Notes: generated by a model not told the origin, from the letters alone. A stretch of 64,000 nucleotides of DNA from Silvania confinis (GCF_025564085.1 NZ_JAMGZJ010000072.1:150196-214195), one strand, 5' to 3'; shown: positions 46,199 through 57,346, counted from the first letter of the stretch. Made by a program: numbers and translations.

Positions 46199-48286
46199 AT
46201 GTCGTATACACCGACGAACGATCCCATTGATCAAGGCTTGTTCGATATAACCCGTACTCTGCTGCAACAGTCCGATCTCTGCGCGCTGGCGCAGGTGCTG
46301 ACCCAGCATGTGCGGCAGATAAATCTTGCCGAGCGCGTCAATATTTTGCTCTGGCAGCCCGAACCGCGCCGCGTGTATCTGTACGGCAGCGACGATCAGC
46401 AACGGGATATCCGCTGTGAAGATGAGCCCCTGCTGGCCAACGGCCCCTTTCGCCGGATGTTGTCGCGCCCGGACGTACTGCACTGCAAGGCCGATACCTT
46501 CCGCGAGACCTGGCCCGCGCTGGCCGGGCTGGCGTGCTATCCGCCGTTTGCCCACTACTGCCTGACGCCGCTGGCCGCCGACGGGCGGATCTTCGGCGGC
46601 TGCGAGTTCCTGCGCAGCCAGGATACGCCATGGAGCGATAACGACTTTTCGCGCCTGCAGACGCTGACTCAGGCGGTCGGCCTCGCCGTCGAGCAGATTC
46701 AGGCCCGGCAGAACAACAGCGACAGCTACGATTTACTGTGCCGCGAGCGCAACGATTTTCGCCTGCTGGTCGCCATCACCAACGCCGTGCTGTCTAAGCT
46801 CGATCTGGATGAGCTGGTAACGGAAGTCTCGCGGGAAATTCAGCACAACTTCGGCATTGATTCCATCAGCATGGTGCTGCGCAGCGACCGCAAAGGGAAG
46901 TTGATCGTCTATTCCACCCACTATCTGGATGAAAACGCCCCGCTGCACGATCAGAGCGAAGTGGACGAAAAAGGCACCCTCTCCGAAAAAGTCATGCGCG
47001 ACCAGAAGATGCTGATGCTGAACCTGCATCACCGGGATCAGCACGCCCCGTACGAGAGAATGCTGTTTGATATGTGGGGCGAGCAGGATCAGACCCTGTG
47101 CCTGTTCCCGCTGATCTACCGCAACCGGGTGCTCGGCACCCTGAAGCTGGCCCAGTGCAAGGCCCAGGTATTTACCGCCGCCAACGTCAAACTGCTGAAC
47201 CAGATTGCCGAACGCATCGCCATTGCGGTGGATAACGCCCTCACCTACCGCGAGATCAGCCACCTCAAGGAGCGGCTGATTGACGAAAACCTCGCCCTCA
47301 CCGAGCAGATCAACAACGTGGCCACCGATTTTGGCGAAATTATTGGCCGCAGTTCGCCGATGATGACGGTGATGAAGCAGGTGGAGATGGTCGCCCAGAG
47401 CAACAGCACGGTGCTGATCCTGGGTGAGACCGGCACCGGGAAGGAGCTGATTGCCCGCGCCATTCATAACCTGAGCGGACGCCGCGACCGGCGGATGGTG
47501 AAGATGAACTGCGCGGCAATGCCTGCCGGTCTGCTGGAAAGCGACCTGTTCGGCCACGAGCGCGGGGCCTTTACCGGGGCCAGCGCCCAGCGCATTGGCC
47601 GCTTTGAGCTGGCGGATAAAAGCACGCTGTTCCTCGATGAAGTGGGCGATATGCCGGTTGAACTGCAGCCAAAGCTGCTGCGCGTGTTGCAGGAGCAGGA
47701 GTTTGAGCGGCTTGGCAGCAATCGCATTATTCACACCGACGTGCGCCTGATTGCCGCGACTAACCGCGACTTAACGCAAATGGTCGCCGATCGTGAATTC
47801 CGCAGCGATCTATATTATCGCCTCAACGTGTTCCCGATATTCCTGCCGCCGCTGCGCGAACGCCCGGAAGATATTCCCCTGCTGGTGAAGTCGTTCACCT
47901 TTAAAATCGCCCACCGGCTGGGACGCCAGATCGACAGTATTCCGGCGGAGACCCTGCGCCAGCTCAGTAAAATGGAGTGGCCAGGCAACGTGCGCGAGCT
48001 GGAAAATGTGATTGAGCGCGCGGTGCTGTTAACCCGCGGCAATGTGCTCCAGCTGTCACTGCCGGATATTGATTTCCCGCGCTATGCGAGCGCGTCTGCA
48101 GCGGAAACCGCCGTCAGCGAGATCCGCGAAGGCGAGGAGGAATATCAACACATTATGCGGGTCCTGAAAGAGACCAACGGGGTGATTGCCGGGCCAAAAG
48201 GCGCGGCCAATCGGCTGGGCCTGAAGCGCACCACGCTGCTGTCGCGCATGAAACGCCTCGGGATCGATAAGAACGCCCTGACGTAA
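46199..48286 (+). CDS. fhlA: Formate hydrogenlyase transcriptional activator FhlA
   Basis: A 695-residue sigma-54 activator. Two GAF domains (about residues 20-170 and 200-345) sense formate. The AAA domain has Walker A GETGTGKE, the sigma-54 contact loop GAFTGA, Walker B LFLDEVGD, and a C-terminal Fis-type helix-turn-helix (KGAANRLGLKRTTLLSRMKR). It drives the GG-N10-GC promoters before hypA, hycA, hydN and fdhF. It lies 30 bases after hypE and is likely co-transcribed, forming a positive loop held back by HycA. Confidence 0.97.
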   Translation: MSYTPTNDPIDQGLFDITRTLLQQSDLCALAQVLTQHVRQINLAERVNILLWQPEPRRVYLYGSDDQQRDIRCEDEPLLANGPFRRMLSRPDVLHCKADTFRETWPALAGLACYPPFAHYCLTPLAADGRIFGGCEFLRSQDTPWSDNDFSRLQTLTQAVGLAVEQIQARQNNSDSYDLLCRERNDFRLLVAITNAVLSKLDLDELVTEVSREIQHNFGIDSISMVLRSDRKGKLIVYSTHYLDENAPLHDQSEVDEKGTLSEKVMRDQKMLMLNLHHRDQHAPYERMLFDMWGEQDQTLCLFPLIYRNRVLGTLKLAQCKAQVFTAANVKLLNQIAERIAIAVDNALTYREISHLKERLIDENLALTEQINNVATDFGEIIGRSSPMMTVMKQVEMVAQSNSTVLILGETGTGKELIARAIHNLSGRRDRRMVKMNCAAMPAGLLESDLFGHERGAFTGASAQRIGRFELADKSTLFLDEVGDMPVELQPKLLRVLQEQEFERLGSNRIIHTDVRLIAATNRDLTQMVADREFRSDLYYRLNVFPIFLPPLRERPEDIPLLVKSFTFKIAHRLGRQIDSIPAETLRQLSKMEWPGNVRELENVIERAVLLTRGNVLQLSLPDIDFPRYASASAAETAVSEIREGEEEYQHIMRVLKETNGVIAGPKGAANRLGLKRTTLLSRMKRLGIDKNALT

Positions 48287-48530
48287 GAAAATGCCGGGGA
48301 ATATCACACGCAGACAGGGAATATATTCCCCTGATTTCGGCGGGATATTTCCCCACCATCACCGCTGTCATTCGCCTGTCATATTCGCCAGCATTGCCGT
48401 TATTCCTGTCTGAATTGCCCGCACAATAAGATATTTCCGAAGAAAAATTGAATCGGCGCTCAGCCCTTATCTCATGGGAAATTCAGCCAGATCGCCTGCG
48501 GCAAAATTCATGCCACAAGCCAATCGAGGG

Positions 48531-48558
48531 TTGTCTCAGATTCTGAGTATGTTAGGGT
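48531..48558 (+). promoter_or_regulatory. Osmoregulated proV promoter (P2-like)
   Basis: -35 TTGTCT (48531-48536) and -10 TAGGGT (48553-48558), 16 bases apart, align with the E. coli proU P2 promoter, and sequence similarity continues to the proV ATG. The rest of 48287-48625 is AT-rich with no gene, as expected for an H-NS-controlled upstream region. Confidence 0.8.
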
Positions 48559-48625
48559 ATGACCGGTTAATTATTTCATTGGTATTGATATCGACATAAA
48601 CAAATAACAGGACATTCTCTATTGC

Positions 48626-49828
48626 ATGGCAATTAAATTAGAAGTGAAGAATCTCTATAAAGTATTTGGCGAGCATCCGCAGAGAGCTTTCAAATATATT
48701 GAAAAAGGACTTTCAAAAGAACAAATCCTGGAAAAAACCGGGCTGTCGCTTGGCGTTAAAGACGCCAGTCTGGCCATTGAAGAAGGCGAGATTTTTGTCA
48801 TCATGGGGTTATCCGGTTCGGGTAAATCCACTATGGTTCGCCTTCTCAATCGCCTGATTGAACCCACCCGTGGACAGGTACTGATTGATGGCGTTGATAT
48901 CGCCAAAATATCCGACGCCGAACTCCGCGAGGTGCGCAGAAAGAAGATCGCGATGGTCTTCCAGTCATTTGCCCTAATGCCGCATTTAACGGTATTAAAT
49001 AACGCGGCATTTGGCATGGAATTAGCGGGCATCCCGACTGCTGAACGCCAGGAAAAAGCGCTGGATGCGCTGCGTCAGGTGGGGCTGGAAAATTACGCCC
49101 ACGCTTACCCGGATGAACTCTCCGGCGGTATGCGCCAGCGCGTTGGCCTGGCCCGCGCATTAGCCATCAACCCCGACATTCTATTAATGGATGAGGCCTT
49201 CTCGGCACTCGATCCGTTAATTCGTACCGAGATGCAGGATGAGCTGGTAAAACTGCAGGCAAAACATCAGCGCACCGTGGTCTTTATTTCCCACGATCTG
49301 GATGAAGCGATGCGTATTGGCGACCGAATTGCCATTATGCAAAACGGTGAAGTGGTGCAGGTCGGGACCCCGGATGAAATACTGAATAATCCGGCTAACG
49401 ACTATGTGCGTACCTTCTTCCGTGGCGTGGATATTAGCCAGGTCTTTAGCGCCAAAGATATTGCCCGCCGCACGCCGAACGGCATTATTCGTCGCACCCC
49501 CGGCTTTGGCCCGCGCTCGGCGCTGAAATTACTTCAGGATGAAGATCGCGAATACGGCTATGTGATTGAACGCGGCAATAAATTTGTCGGCGTGGTCTCT
49601 ATCGATTCACTGAAAACCGCACTCAGCGAAAATCAGGGCATCGATATGGCGCTGATTGACGTCCCGCTTGCCGTGGACGCCGAAACGCCGCTCAGCGAAC
49701 TGCTCTCCCACGTAGGCCAGGCACCGTGCGCGGTACCGGTCGTCGGAGAAGAACAACAGTACGTCGGTATCATTTCAAAACGCATGTTGCTGCAGGCTTT
49801 AGATCGCGAGGGGACAAACAATGGCTGA
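48626..49828 (+). CDS. proV: Glycine betaine/proline ABC transporter ATPase ProV
   Basis: A 400-residue ATP-binding subunit of the ProU osmoprotectant importer. Walker [10 protein letters not shown] (about residues 56-64), signature [15 protein letters not shown], Walker [13 protein letters not shown], and two C-terminal CBS domains (about 280-395) that sense ionic strength. It starts the proVWX operon, overlaps proW by eight bases, and its 5' coding end is also where H-NS acts in E. coli. Confidence 0.97.
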   Translation: MAIKLEVKNLYKVFGEHPQRAFKYIEKGLSKEQILEKTGLSLGVKDASLAIEEGEIFVIMGLSGSGKSTMVRLLNRLIEPTRGQVLIDGVDIAKISDAELREVRRKKIAMVFQSFALMPHLTVLNNAAFGMELAGIPTAERQEKALDALRQVGLENYAHAYPDELSGGMRQRVGLARALAINPDILLMDEAFSALDPLIRTEMQDELVKLQAKHQRTVVFISHDLDEAMRIGDRIAIMQNGEVVQVGTPDEILNNPANDYVRTFFRGVDISQVFSAKDIARRTPNGIIRRTPGFGPRSALKLLQDEDREYGYVIERGNKFVGVVSIDSLKTALSENQGIDMALIDVPLAVDAETPLSELLSHVGQAPCAVPVVGEEQQYVGIISKRMLLQALDREGTNNG

Positions 49829-50891
49829 TCAATCTAACCCGTGGGGAACCACCGAGGCGGCGGACAGCGCGGCACAATCTGCTGACGCGTGGGGCGCTGC
49901 CCCGGCTGCGGCCCCTACCGACGGTGGCGGCGCTGCCGACTGGCTGACCAGCGCGCCTGCGCCGGCACCCGAACACTTCAATATCATGGATCCGTTCCAT
50001 AAAACGCTGATCCCTCTCGACAGCTGGGTGACCGAGGGCATCGACTGGGTGGTGACCCACTTCCGTCCGCTGTTCCAGGGCATTCGCGTGCCGGTGGATT
50101 ATATCCTGAACGGCTTCCAGCAGCTGATGCTGGGGATGCCTGCGCCGGTCGCGATTGTGATTTTCTCGCTGATTGCCTGGCAGTTTGGCAGCGCAGGAAT
50201 GGGGATCGCTACGCTTATCTCGCTGATTGCGATTGGCGCGATTGGTGCCTGGTCGCAGGCAATGATCACCCTGGCGCTGGTGTTAACCGCCCTGCTGTTC
50301 TGCGTGGCGATTGGCCTGCCGATGGGGATCTGGCTGGCGCGAAGTCCACGCGCCGCGAAGATCATCCGGCCCTTGCTGGATGCGATGCAGACTACACCCG
50401 CGTTTGTCTATCTGGTGCCGATTGTCATGCTATTCGGTATCGGTAACGTGCCGGGCGTGGTGGTGACGATTATCTTCGCCCTGCCGCCAATTGTGCGTCT
50501 GACCATTCTGGGGATTAACCAGGTACCGGCCGATCTGATCGAAGCCTCGCGCTCGTTTGGTGCCAGCCCGCGCCAGATGCTGTTCAAAGTCCAGCTGCCG
50601 CTGGCGATGCCCACCATTATGGCAGGGGTTAACCAGACGCTGATGCTGGCGCTGTCGATGGTAGTGATCGCCTCGATGATCGCCGTTGGCGGTCTCGGCC
50701 AAATGGTGCTGCGCGGAATTGGCCGTCTCGATATGGGACTGGCAACCGTGGGCGGCGTGGGGATCGTGATCCTCGCCATTATTCTTGACCGCCTGACGCA
50801 GGCCGTCGGTCGTGACTCGCGCAGTCGCGGCAACCGTCGCTGGTTCAACACCGGCCCAATCGGGTTACTCACCCGACCTTTCGTAAAATAA
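49821..50891 (+). CDS. proW: Glycine betaine/proline permease ProW
   Basis: A 356-residue inner-membrane permease. A long Ala/Pro-rich N-terminal tail (to about residue 60) precedes about seven helices. The coupling loop contains [20 protein letters not shown], which contacts ProV. Confidence 0.97.
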   Translation: MADQSNPWGTTEAADSAAQSADAWGAAPAAAPTDGGGAADWLTSAPAPAPEHFNIMDPFHKTLIPLDSWVTEGIDWVVTHFRPLFQGIRVPVDYILNGFQQLMLGMPAPVAIVIFSLIAWQFGSAGMGIATLISLIAIGAIGAWSQAMITLALVLTALLFCVAIGLPMGIWLARSPRAAKIIRPLLDAMQTTPAFVYLVPIVMLFGIGNVPGVVVTIIFALPPIVRLTILGINQVPADLIEASRSFGASPRQMLFKVQLPLAMPTIMAGVNQTLMLALSMVVIASMIAVGGLGQMVLRGIGRLDMGLATVGGVGIVILAIILDRLTQAVGRDSRSRGNRRWFNTGPIGLLTRPFVK

Positions 50892-50900
50892 GGAACAACG

Positions 50901-51896
50901 ATGCGACATAACATTCTTTTTGCCACAGCGTTTGCCACCCTTGTCTCTGGTAGCGCATTTGCGGCTGACCTGCCCGGCAAAGGCATTACCGTTCAACCGG
51001 TTCAGAGCACCATTTCCGAAGAGTCATTCCAGACCGGGCTGGTAAGCCGGGCGCTGGAGAAGCTGGGCTACACGGTCAGTAAGCCGAGCGAAGTGGATTA
51101 CAACGTGGGTTACACCTCGATTGCTGCGGGCGACGCCACCTTCACGGCGGTGAACTGGCAGCCATTGCATGACGATATGTATACCGCAGCGGGCGGCGAT
51201 AAGAAGTTTTATCGCGAAGGGACGTTTGTCACCGGTGCCGCGCAGGGTTATCTGATCGACAAGAAAACCGCCGACCAGTATCACATCACCAATATTGAAC
51301 AGCTGAAAGATCCGAAGATCGCCAAACTGTTCGACACCAACGGTGACGGCAAAGCCGACATGATGGGCTGCTCGCCGGGCTGGGGCTGTGAAGCGGTGAT
51401 TAATCACCAGAACGAGGCCTTCGACCTGGCGAAAACCGTCTCCGTCAGCCACGGCAACTACTCCGCGATGATGGCCGATACCATCGCCCGCTTTAAAGAA
51501 GGCAAGCCGATTATTTACTACACCTGGACGCCGTACTGGGTGAGCGACGTAATGAAACCGGGTAAAGATGTGGTCTGGCTGCAGGTGCCGTTCTCTTCGC
51601 TGCCAGGTGAGCAGAAAGGAATCGACACCAAGCTGCCTAACGGCATGAACTACGGTTTCCCGGTGAACACCATGCATATCGTGGCGAACAAAGCCTGGGC
51701 TGAGAAAAACCCGGCGGCGGCGAAGCTGTTCTCACTGATGAAACTGCCGTTGGCGGATATCAATGCGCAGAACGCAATGATGCATGCGGGCAAATCGTCT
51801 GAAGCGGACGTGCAGGGTCACGTTGACGGCTGGATCAAAGCCCACCAGCAGCAGTTTGATGGCTGGGTGAACGAGGCGCTGGCCGCGCAGAAGTAA
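50901..51896 (+). CDS. proX: Glycine betaine-binding periplasmic protein ProX
   Basis: A 331-residue binding protein with a signal peptide ([21 protein letters not shown], cleaved after AFA). Tryptophans that box the betaine are seen at [10 protein letters not shown] and YYTWTPYWV, with the CSPGWGCE disulphide region between. It ends the proVWX operon. Confidence 0.97.
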   Translation: MRHNILFATAFATLVSGSAFAADLPGKGITVQPVQSTISEESFQTGLVSRALEKLGYTVSKPSEVDYNVGYTSIAAGDATFTAVNWQPLHDDMYTAAGGDKKFYREGTFVTGAAQGYLIDKKTADQYHITNIEQLKDPKIAKLFDTNGDGKADMMGCSPGWGCEAVINHQNEAFDLAKTVSVSHGNYSAMMADTIARFKEGKPIIYYTWTPYWVSDVMKPGKDVVWLQVPFSSLPGEQKGIDTKLPNGMNYGFPVNTMHIVANKAWAEKNPAAAKLFSLMKLPLADINAQNAMMHAGKSSEADVQGHVDGWIKAHQQQFDGWVNEALAAQK

Positions 51897-51933
51897 GCCT
51901 TTTCCTCCTGCCCTTGTGAATTGGCACGGTCGG

Positions 51934-52265
51934 CTCCCTCTCCATTCAGGGAGAGGGTTGGGGTGAGGGGGAGCATGCGGCACCAGTGGTGGTTCCGTTC
52001 ACTTTATGTTCTGTGCTTCTCTGTCAGTCGCATCACCGGTGAACGTGCCAGGGCGGCTCAATCGCCACCGCCCTGGCTACCCGGGCTCCCGGCACGAAAA
52101 TCGCCGCTACGCGGTACCCTCAGCTTATTCCTCCAGGCTTCGGGTCGGGCGCGATCCTACATCCATGTAGGTCACGCCCTCTCGGCGCATCCCTGCGCCT
52201 CGCCCCGGCCTTCCGGAAACGCTTCGGCGATTTACAGCCGGACCAGGCAGCTGCTGTAAGTCTTT
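51934..52265 (+). repeat. Dispersed intergenic repeat, copy 2
   Basis: Begins with CCCTCTCC-ATTCAG-GGAGAGGG and aligns with 8166-8487 throughout. It lies directly after proX. The leading hairpin may serve as the proX terminator. The following 190 bases to the MFS gene show nothing further. Confidence 0.75.
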
Positions 52266-52455
52266 TATTATTCTGTCATTACTCCATTGCGTTAAGGACA
52301 AGAAAATTACTGAGGATCCCTCAATCCTGTGGGGGAAGGAGAGTCAGAGGGCATCAAACCGCACGATCCATCATCACAAAACTCCCCTCGCCTCCCTGCA
52401 TCCGTTATTATGGTTTCCGATAAAATAATCACTCAACTAATGATTTCAAAACCTA

Positions 52456-53640
52456 ATGACAAAACCCAATCAAGGGCTTAGCCCTGCACTGATCCTGCTG
52501 ATGTCAGTCGCTACCGGTCTGGCCGTCGCCAGTAACTACTACGCGCAGCCGCTGCTCGAAACCATCGCCCGCAATTTCTCACTCTCGGCCAGTTCCGCCG
52601 GGTTTATCGTCACCGCCGCCCAGCTCGGGTATGCCGTGGGCCTGCTGTTCCTCGTTCCGCTCGGCGATATGTTCGAACGCCGGGCGATGATTGTCTCCAT
52701 GACCCTGCTGGCCGCAGGCGGGATGTTGATCACCGCCTCCAGCCAGTCGCTGTCGATGATGATCTTCGGCACGGCGCTGACCGGTTTGTTCTCGGTCGTG
52801 GCGCAGATTCTGGTCCCGCTCGCCGCAACGCTCGCCTCGCCGGATAAGCGCGGAAAGGTGGTAGGCACCATTATGAGCGGCCTGCTGCTGGGGATTTTGC
52901 TGGCCCGTACCGTCTCGGGACTGCTGGCAGGCATCGGTGGCTGGCGCACCGTGTACTGGGTGGCCTCGGTGCTGATGGTGTTTATGGCGCTGGCCCTGTG
53001 GCGCGGATTGCCGAAAGTGAAGCAGGAAAATAACCTCAATTACCCGCAGCTTCTCGGTTCGGTCTTTAGCCTGTTCACCCACGATAAACTGCTGCGCACC
53101 CGCGCGCTGCTGGGCTGTTTTACCTTCGCCAACTTCAGCATCCTCTGGACCTCAATGGCCTTCCTGCTCGCCTCCCCGCCGTTTAACTATTCCGAAGCGA
53201 TGATTGGCCTGTTTGGCCTGGCGGGCGCGGCGGGTGCGCTGGGCGCACGACCGGCAGGTGGCCTGGCGGATAAGGGGAAATCGCATCTCACCACCACTGC
53301 CGGCCTGGTGCTGCTGCTGCTCTCGTGGGCGGCGATTTGGTACGGGCACGTTTCGGTGCTGGCGCTGATTGTCGGGATCCTGGTGCTCGATCTCACCGTT
53401 CAGGGGGTGCATATCACCAACCAGACCGTGATTTACCGCGTGAAGCCGGATGCGCGTAACCGTCTCACCGCCGGGTACATGACCAGCTACTTTATCGGCG
53501 GGGCCGCCGGTTCCCTGATTTCAGCCTCGGCGTGGCAACATGCCGGCTGGACTGGCGTCTGTCTTGCAGGCGCAGTGATGGCGGTTCTGAATCTGCTGGT
53601 CTGGTGGCGCGGCTATCATCTCCAGCAGGCCATTCACTAA
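52456..53640 (+). CDS. ygaY: Major facilitator exporter (YgaY-type)
   Basis: A 394-residue MFS protein with twelve helices. The loop-2 motif is PLGDMFERR. In E. coli a broken gene (ygaY) occupies the place after proX; here the gene appears intact. The substrate is unknown. It is followed by emrR, with no ygaZH pair between. A GGGGCGTCTT/AAGACGCCCC hairpin follows the stop. Confidence 0.82.
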   Translation: MTKPNQGLSPALILLMSVATGLAVASNYYAQPLLETIARNFSLSASSAGFIVTAAQLGYAVGLLFLVPLGDMFERRAMIVSMTLLAAGGMLITASSQSLSMMIFGTALTGLFSVVAQILVPLAATLASPDKRGKVVGTIMSGLLLGILLARTVSGLLAGIGGWRTVYWVASVLMVFMALALWRGLPKVKQENNLNYPQLLGSVFSLFTHDKLLRTRALLGCFTFANFSILWTSMAFLLASPPFNYSEAMIGLFGLAGAAGALGARPAGGLADKGKSHLTTTAGLVLLLLSWAAIWYGHVSVLALIVGILVLDLTVQGVHITNQTVIYRVKPDARNRLTAGYMTSYFIGGAAGSLISASAWQHAGWTGVCLAGAVMAVLNLLVWWRGYHLQQAIH

Positions 53641-53655
53641 GGTTTACATTCGTTT

Positions 53656-53683
53656 GGGGCGTCTTAGGGTGTAAAGACGCCCC
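53656..53683 (+). terminator. Hairpin terminator after the MFS gene
   Basis: Ten-base arms GGGGCGTCTT and AAGACGCCCC around an eight-base loop, 15 bases after the stop. The remaining bases to 53951 are AT-rich and should hold the emrR promoter. Confidence 0.65.
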
Positions 53684-53951
53684 TCAGTCTGTTAAGGTGA
53701 CTCAATCATTTACATCAGGAATTTTTATGTGGGTAATTTATTAAAAAACCGCATGGATCATTAATTTCTGAGGGTAAATCCCCGTATTGCCAGTGTAATC
53801 CCCTCCCTTCTGTGCTGACCGGGTCACGGATCTACCCGGCACTTGATGACAGTGAAATTTGTCTGACGGATTTTTACCGCTCAAATAATTCATTTACATT
53901 ATTTGTCACTGTCGTTACTATATCGGCTGTAATTAATGAGGTTATGCCCAA

Positions 53952-54482
53952 ATGGATAGTTCGTTTACGCCCATTGAACAAATGCTTAAATTCCGCGCCA
54001 GTCGCTACGCCGATTTCCCGTATCAGGAAATCCTGTTAACGCGTCTCTGCATGCACATGCAGGGTAAGCTGCTGGAAAATCGCAATAAGATGCTGAAAGC
54101 TCAAGGGATTAACGAGACGTTATTTATGGCGTTGATTACGCTGGAGTCTCAGGAAAATCACAGTATTCAGCCATCTGAGTTAAGCTGCGCGCTGGGTTCA
54201 TCCCGTACCAACGCGACCCGTATTGCCGATGAACTGGAAAAACGCGGCTGGATTGAACGCCGTGAGAGCGACAACGACCGTCGCTGTCTGCATCTGCAAC
54301 TGACCGACAAAGGTCACGATTTCCTGCGTGAGGTGCTTCCCCCTCAGCATCATTGTCTGCACCAACTCTGGTCTTCTCTGAGTGGTACCGAGAAAGAACA
54401 GCTCGAGCAGATCACGCGCAAGCTGCTCACCCGTCTTGATCAGATGGATGAAGATGGCGCCGTCCTTGAGGCGCTGCGCTAA
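53952..54482 (+). CDS. emrR: MarR-family repressor EmrR (MprA)
   Basis: A 176-residue winged-helix repressor, almost identical to E. coli MprA/EmrR ([20 protein letters not shown] at the start; recognition region [22 protein letters not shown]). It represses emrAB and is released by uncouplers and other small aromatics. It is first in emrRAB. Confidence 0.96.
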   Translation: MDSSFTPIEQMLKFRASRYADFPYQEILLTRLCMHMQGKLLENRNKMLKAQGINETLFMALITLESQENHSIQPSELSCALGSSRTNATRIADELEKRGWIERRESDNDRRCLHLQLTDKGHDFLREVLPPQHHCLHQLWSSLSGTEKEQLEQITRKLLTRLDQMDEDGAVLEALR

Positions 54483-54530
54483 CGCGACGACCCGCTCTAC
54501 AATCCTGATTTATAATAAAGATAACCGACA

Positions 54531-54557
54531 GGCCAGCAGGTCATTCTGCTGGCCTTT
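54531..54557 (+). terminator. Hairpin between emrR and emrA
   Basis: GGCCAGCAG and CTGCTGGCC arms followed by TTT. It may attenuate read-through into emrAB. Confidence 0.6.
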
Positions 54558-54609
54558 CTGATAACAGGTCGGCTCAGCCGATGTGAAAAATAAGATCGTG
54601 GAGAAAAAC

Positions 54610-55782
54610 ATGAGCGCAAATGCGGAGAACATCACCCCGCAGCAACCAGCTAACAAGAAAGGCAAACGCAAGCGCGCCCTTCTCGTACTGACCTTGCTCT
54701 TTATTATTATTGCCGTGGCATATGGGATCTATTGGTTTTTAGTACTGCGTCATGCGGAAGAAACGGATGATGCGTACGTGGCAGGGAACCAGGTTCAGAT
54801 TATGGCGCAGGTGTCGGGCAGCGTGACGAAAGTCTGGGCTGATAACACCGACTTTGTGCAGAAAGGTGACGTGCTGGTAACGCTGGATCCAACGGATGCC
54901 CAGCAGGCGTTTGAAAAAGCGCAGACCGAACTGGCCTCAAGTGTGCGTCAGACGCGTCAGCAGATGATCAACAGCAAGCAACTGCAGGCCAGCATTGACG
55001 TGCAAAAAACGGCTCTGGCTCAGGCACAAAGCGACTTTAATCGCCGCGTACCGCTCGGCAGCGCCAACCTGATTGGCCGCGAAGAACTGCAGCACGCCCG
55101 TGATGCGGTCGCCAGTGCTCAGGCCCAGCTCGACGTCGCGATTCAGCAATTCAACGCCAACCAGGCGATGGTGCTGAATACTACGCTCGATCAGCAACCG
55201 GCAGTGAAACAGGCCGCGACCGAAGTGCGCAACGCCTGGCTGGCGCTGGAGCGAACCAAAATCGTCAGCCCGATGACCGGCTACGTCTCACGCCGTGCCG
55301 TGCAGCCGGGATCGCAGATCAGTACCTCAACGCCGCTGATGGCGGTGGTGCCCGCCACAAACCTGTGGATTGACGCCAACTTTAAAGAGACCCAGCTGGC
55401 GCATATGCGTATCGGCCAGTCGGCAACCGTGGTCAGCGATATTTATGGCGATGACGTGAAATACACCGGTAAAGTGGTTGGTCTGGATATGGGCACCGGT
55501 AGCGCCTTCTCACTGCTACCCGCGCAAAACGCCACCGGCAACTGGATCAAAGTGGTTCAGCGTCTGCCGGTCCGTATCGAGCTGGATGAGAAACAGCTGG
55601 CCGACCATCCACTGCGTATTGGTCTGTCAACGCTGGTGACGGTTGATACCGCTAACCGCGACGGCCAGATGCTGGCAAATCAGGTGCGTACCAATCCGGC
55701 TTATGAAAGTAATGCCCGCGAAATCAGCCTTGAGCCTGTGAATAAGCTGATCGTTGATATCGTGAAGGCTAACGCCGGTTAA
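54610..55782 (+). CDS. emrA: Membrane-fusion protein EmrA
   Basis: A 390-residue periplasmic adaptor. One N-terminal membrane helix (LLVLTLLFIIIAVAYGIYWF, about residues 22-41), then lipoyl halves and a long coiled-coil hairpin (about 95-200). It joins EmrB to TolC for multidrug export. The ATG at 54610 has GGAG upstream and gives the length of E. coli EmrA; a GTG at 54583 is rejected. Confidence 0.96.
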   Translation: MSANAENITPQQPANKKGKRKRALLVLTLLFIIIAVAYGIYWFLVLRHAEETDDAYVAGNQVQIMAQVSGSVTKVWADNTDFVQKGDVLVTLDPTDAQQAFEKAQTELASSVRQTRQQMINSKQLQASIDVQKTALAQAQSDFNRRVPLGSANLIGREELQHARDAVASAQAQLDVAIQQFNANQAMVLNTTLDQQPAVKQAATEVRNAWLALERTKIVSPMTGYVSRRAVQPGSQISTSTPLMAVVPATNLWIDANFKETQLAHMRIGQSATVVSDIYGDDVKYTGKVVGLDMGTGSAFSLLPAQNATGNWIKVVQRLPVRIELDEKQLADHPLRIGLSTLVTVDTANRDGQMLANQVRTNPAYESNAREISLEPVNKLIVDIVKANAG

Positions 55783-55798
55783 TCCGAAGGTGAGCGTT

Positions 55799-57346
55799 AT
55801 GCAACAGCAAAAACCGCAAAAACCGTTGGAAGGCGCGCAGCTGGTTATCATGACCATTGCGCTGTCGCTGGCGACCTTCATGCAGGTGCTGGACTCCACC
55901 ATCGCGAACGTGGCAATCCCGACCATCGCCGGGAACCTTGGCTCATCCCTGAGCCAGGGGACATGGGTGATCACCTCGTTTGGGGTAGCGAATGCTATCT
56001 CCATCCCGATCACCGGCTGGCTGGCGAAGCGCGTCGGGGAAGTGAAGCTGTTCCTGTGGTCGACCATCGCCTTTGTTATCGCCTCCTGGGCGTGCGGGAT
56101 GTCTAACAGCCTCACGATGCTGATCTTCTTCCGCGTGATTCAGGGGATTGTCGCCGGACCGCTGATCCCGCTGTCGCAAAGTTTGCTGCTGAACAACTAC
56201 CCGCCCGCCAAGCGTTCTATAGCGCTGGCACTGTGGTCGATGACGGTGATTGTTGCGCCGATCTGCGGTCCGATTCTGGGCGGCTATATCAGCGATAACT
56301 ACCACTGGGGTTGGATCTTCTTTATCAACGTGCCGATTGGTGCGGTGGTGGTGATGCTGACCCTGCAGTCATTGCGTGGGCGTGAAACCCGCACCGAGCA
56401 ACGACGCATCGATGGCGTGGGGCTGGCGCTGCTGGTTCTGGGCATTGGTAGTCTGCAGGTCATGCTCGACCGCGGCAAAGAGCTGGACTGGTTTGCCTCG
56501 CAGGAGATCATCGTCCTGACCGTGGTGGCGGTGGTGGCAATCAGCTTCCTGATTGTCTGGGAGCTGACTGACGATAACCCGATAGTCGATCTGTCGCTCT
56601 TTAAGTCACGCAACTTTACCATCGGCTGTTTGTGTATCAGCCTCGCCTACATGCTTTACTTTGGCGCCATTGTGCTGCTGCCACAGCTATTGCAGGAGGT
56701 ATACGGCTATACCGCAACCTGGGCGGGGCTGGCGTCGGCGCCGGTTGGGATTATCCCGGTGCTGCTGTCGCCGATTATCGGACGCTTTGCCCATAAACTC
56801 GATATGCGTCGGTTGGTGACTTTCAGCTTCATTATGTATGCGGTGTGCTTCTACTGGCGTGCGTATACGTTTGAGCCGGGAATGGACTTTGGTGCCTCCG
56901 CGTGGCCACAGTTTATTCAGGGCTTCGCCGTAGCGTGCTTCTTTATGCCACTGACCACCATTACGCTCTCCGGTCTGCCGCCCGAACGGATGGCGGCGGC
57001 ATCCAGTCTGTCGAACTTTATGCGTACTCTGGCGGGCTCCATCGGCACCTCGATGACCACCACCATGTGGACCAACCGGGAGTCGTTGCACCATGCGCAG
57101 CTGACTGAATCGGTGAATGTGTTTAATCCACAGGCGCAGGAGATGTACGGCAAGCTGCAGGATCTGGGCATGTCGCAGCAGCAGGCATCAGGATGGATTG
57201 CCCAGCAGATCACCGCTCAGGGGCTGATTATCTCAGCCAACGAGATCTTCTGGGTATCGGCTGGCGTGTTCATCGTGTTGCTGGGGCTGATATGGTTCGC
57301 CAGGCCGCCGTTTGGAGCGGGTAGCAAAGGCGGTGGCGCGCACTAA
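55799..57346 (+). CDS. emrB: Multidrug MFS exporter EmrB
   Basis: A 515-residue, 14-helix MFS drug/proton antiporter, nearly identical to E. coli EmrB apart from a short N-terminal QKPQKP duplication. The motif LDSTIANVAIPTIAGNLG is in helix 1. It works with EmrA and TolC. The ATG at 55799 has GAAGGTGAG upstream. Confidence 0.97.
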   Translation: MQQQKPQKPLEGAQLVIMTIALSLATFMQVLDSTIANVAIPTIAGNLGSSLSQGTWVITSFGVANAISIPITGWLAKRVGEVKLFLWSTIAFVIASWACGMSNSLTMLIFFRVIQGIVAGPLIPLSQSLLLNNYPPAKRSIALALWSMTVIVAPICGPILGGYISDNYHWGWIFFINVPIGAVVVMLTLQSLRGRETRTEQRRIDGVGLALLVLGIGSLQVMLDRGKELDWFASQEIIVLTVVAVVAISFLIVWELTDDNPIVDLSLFKSRNFTIGCLCISLAYMLYFGAIVLLPQLLQEVYGYTATWAGLASAPVGIIPVLLSPIIGRFAHKLDMRRLVTFSFIMYAVCFYWRAYTFEPGMDFGASAWPQFIQGFAVACFFMPLTTITLSGLPPERMAAASSLSNFMRTLAGSIGTSMTTTMWTNRESLHHAQLTESVNVFNPQAQEMYGKLQDLGMSQQQASGWIAQQITAQGLIISANEIFWVSAGVFIVLLGLIWFARPPFGAGSKGGGAH

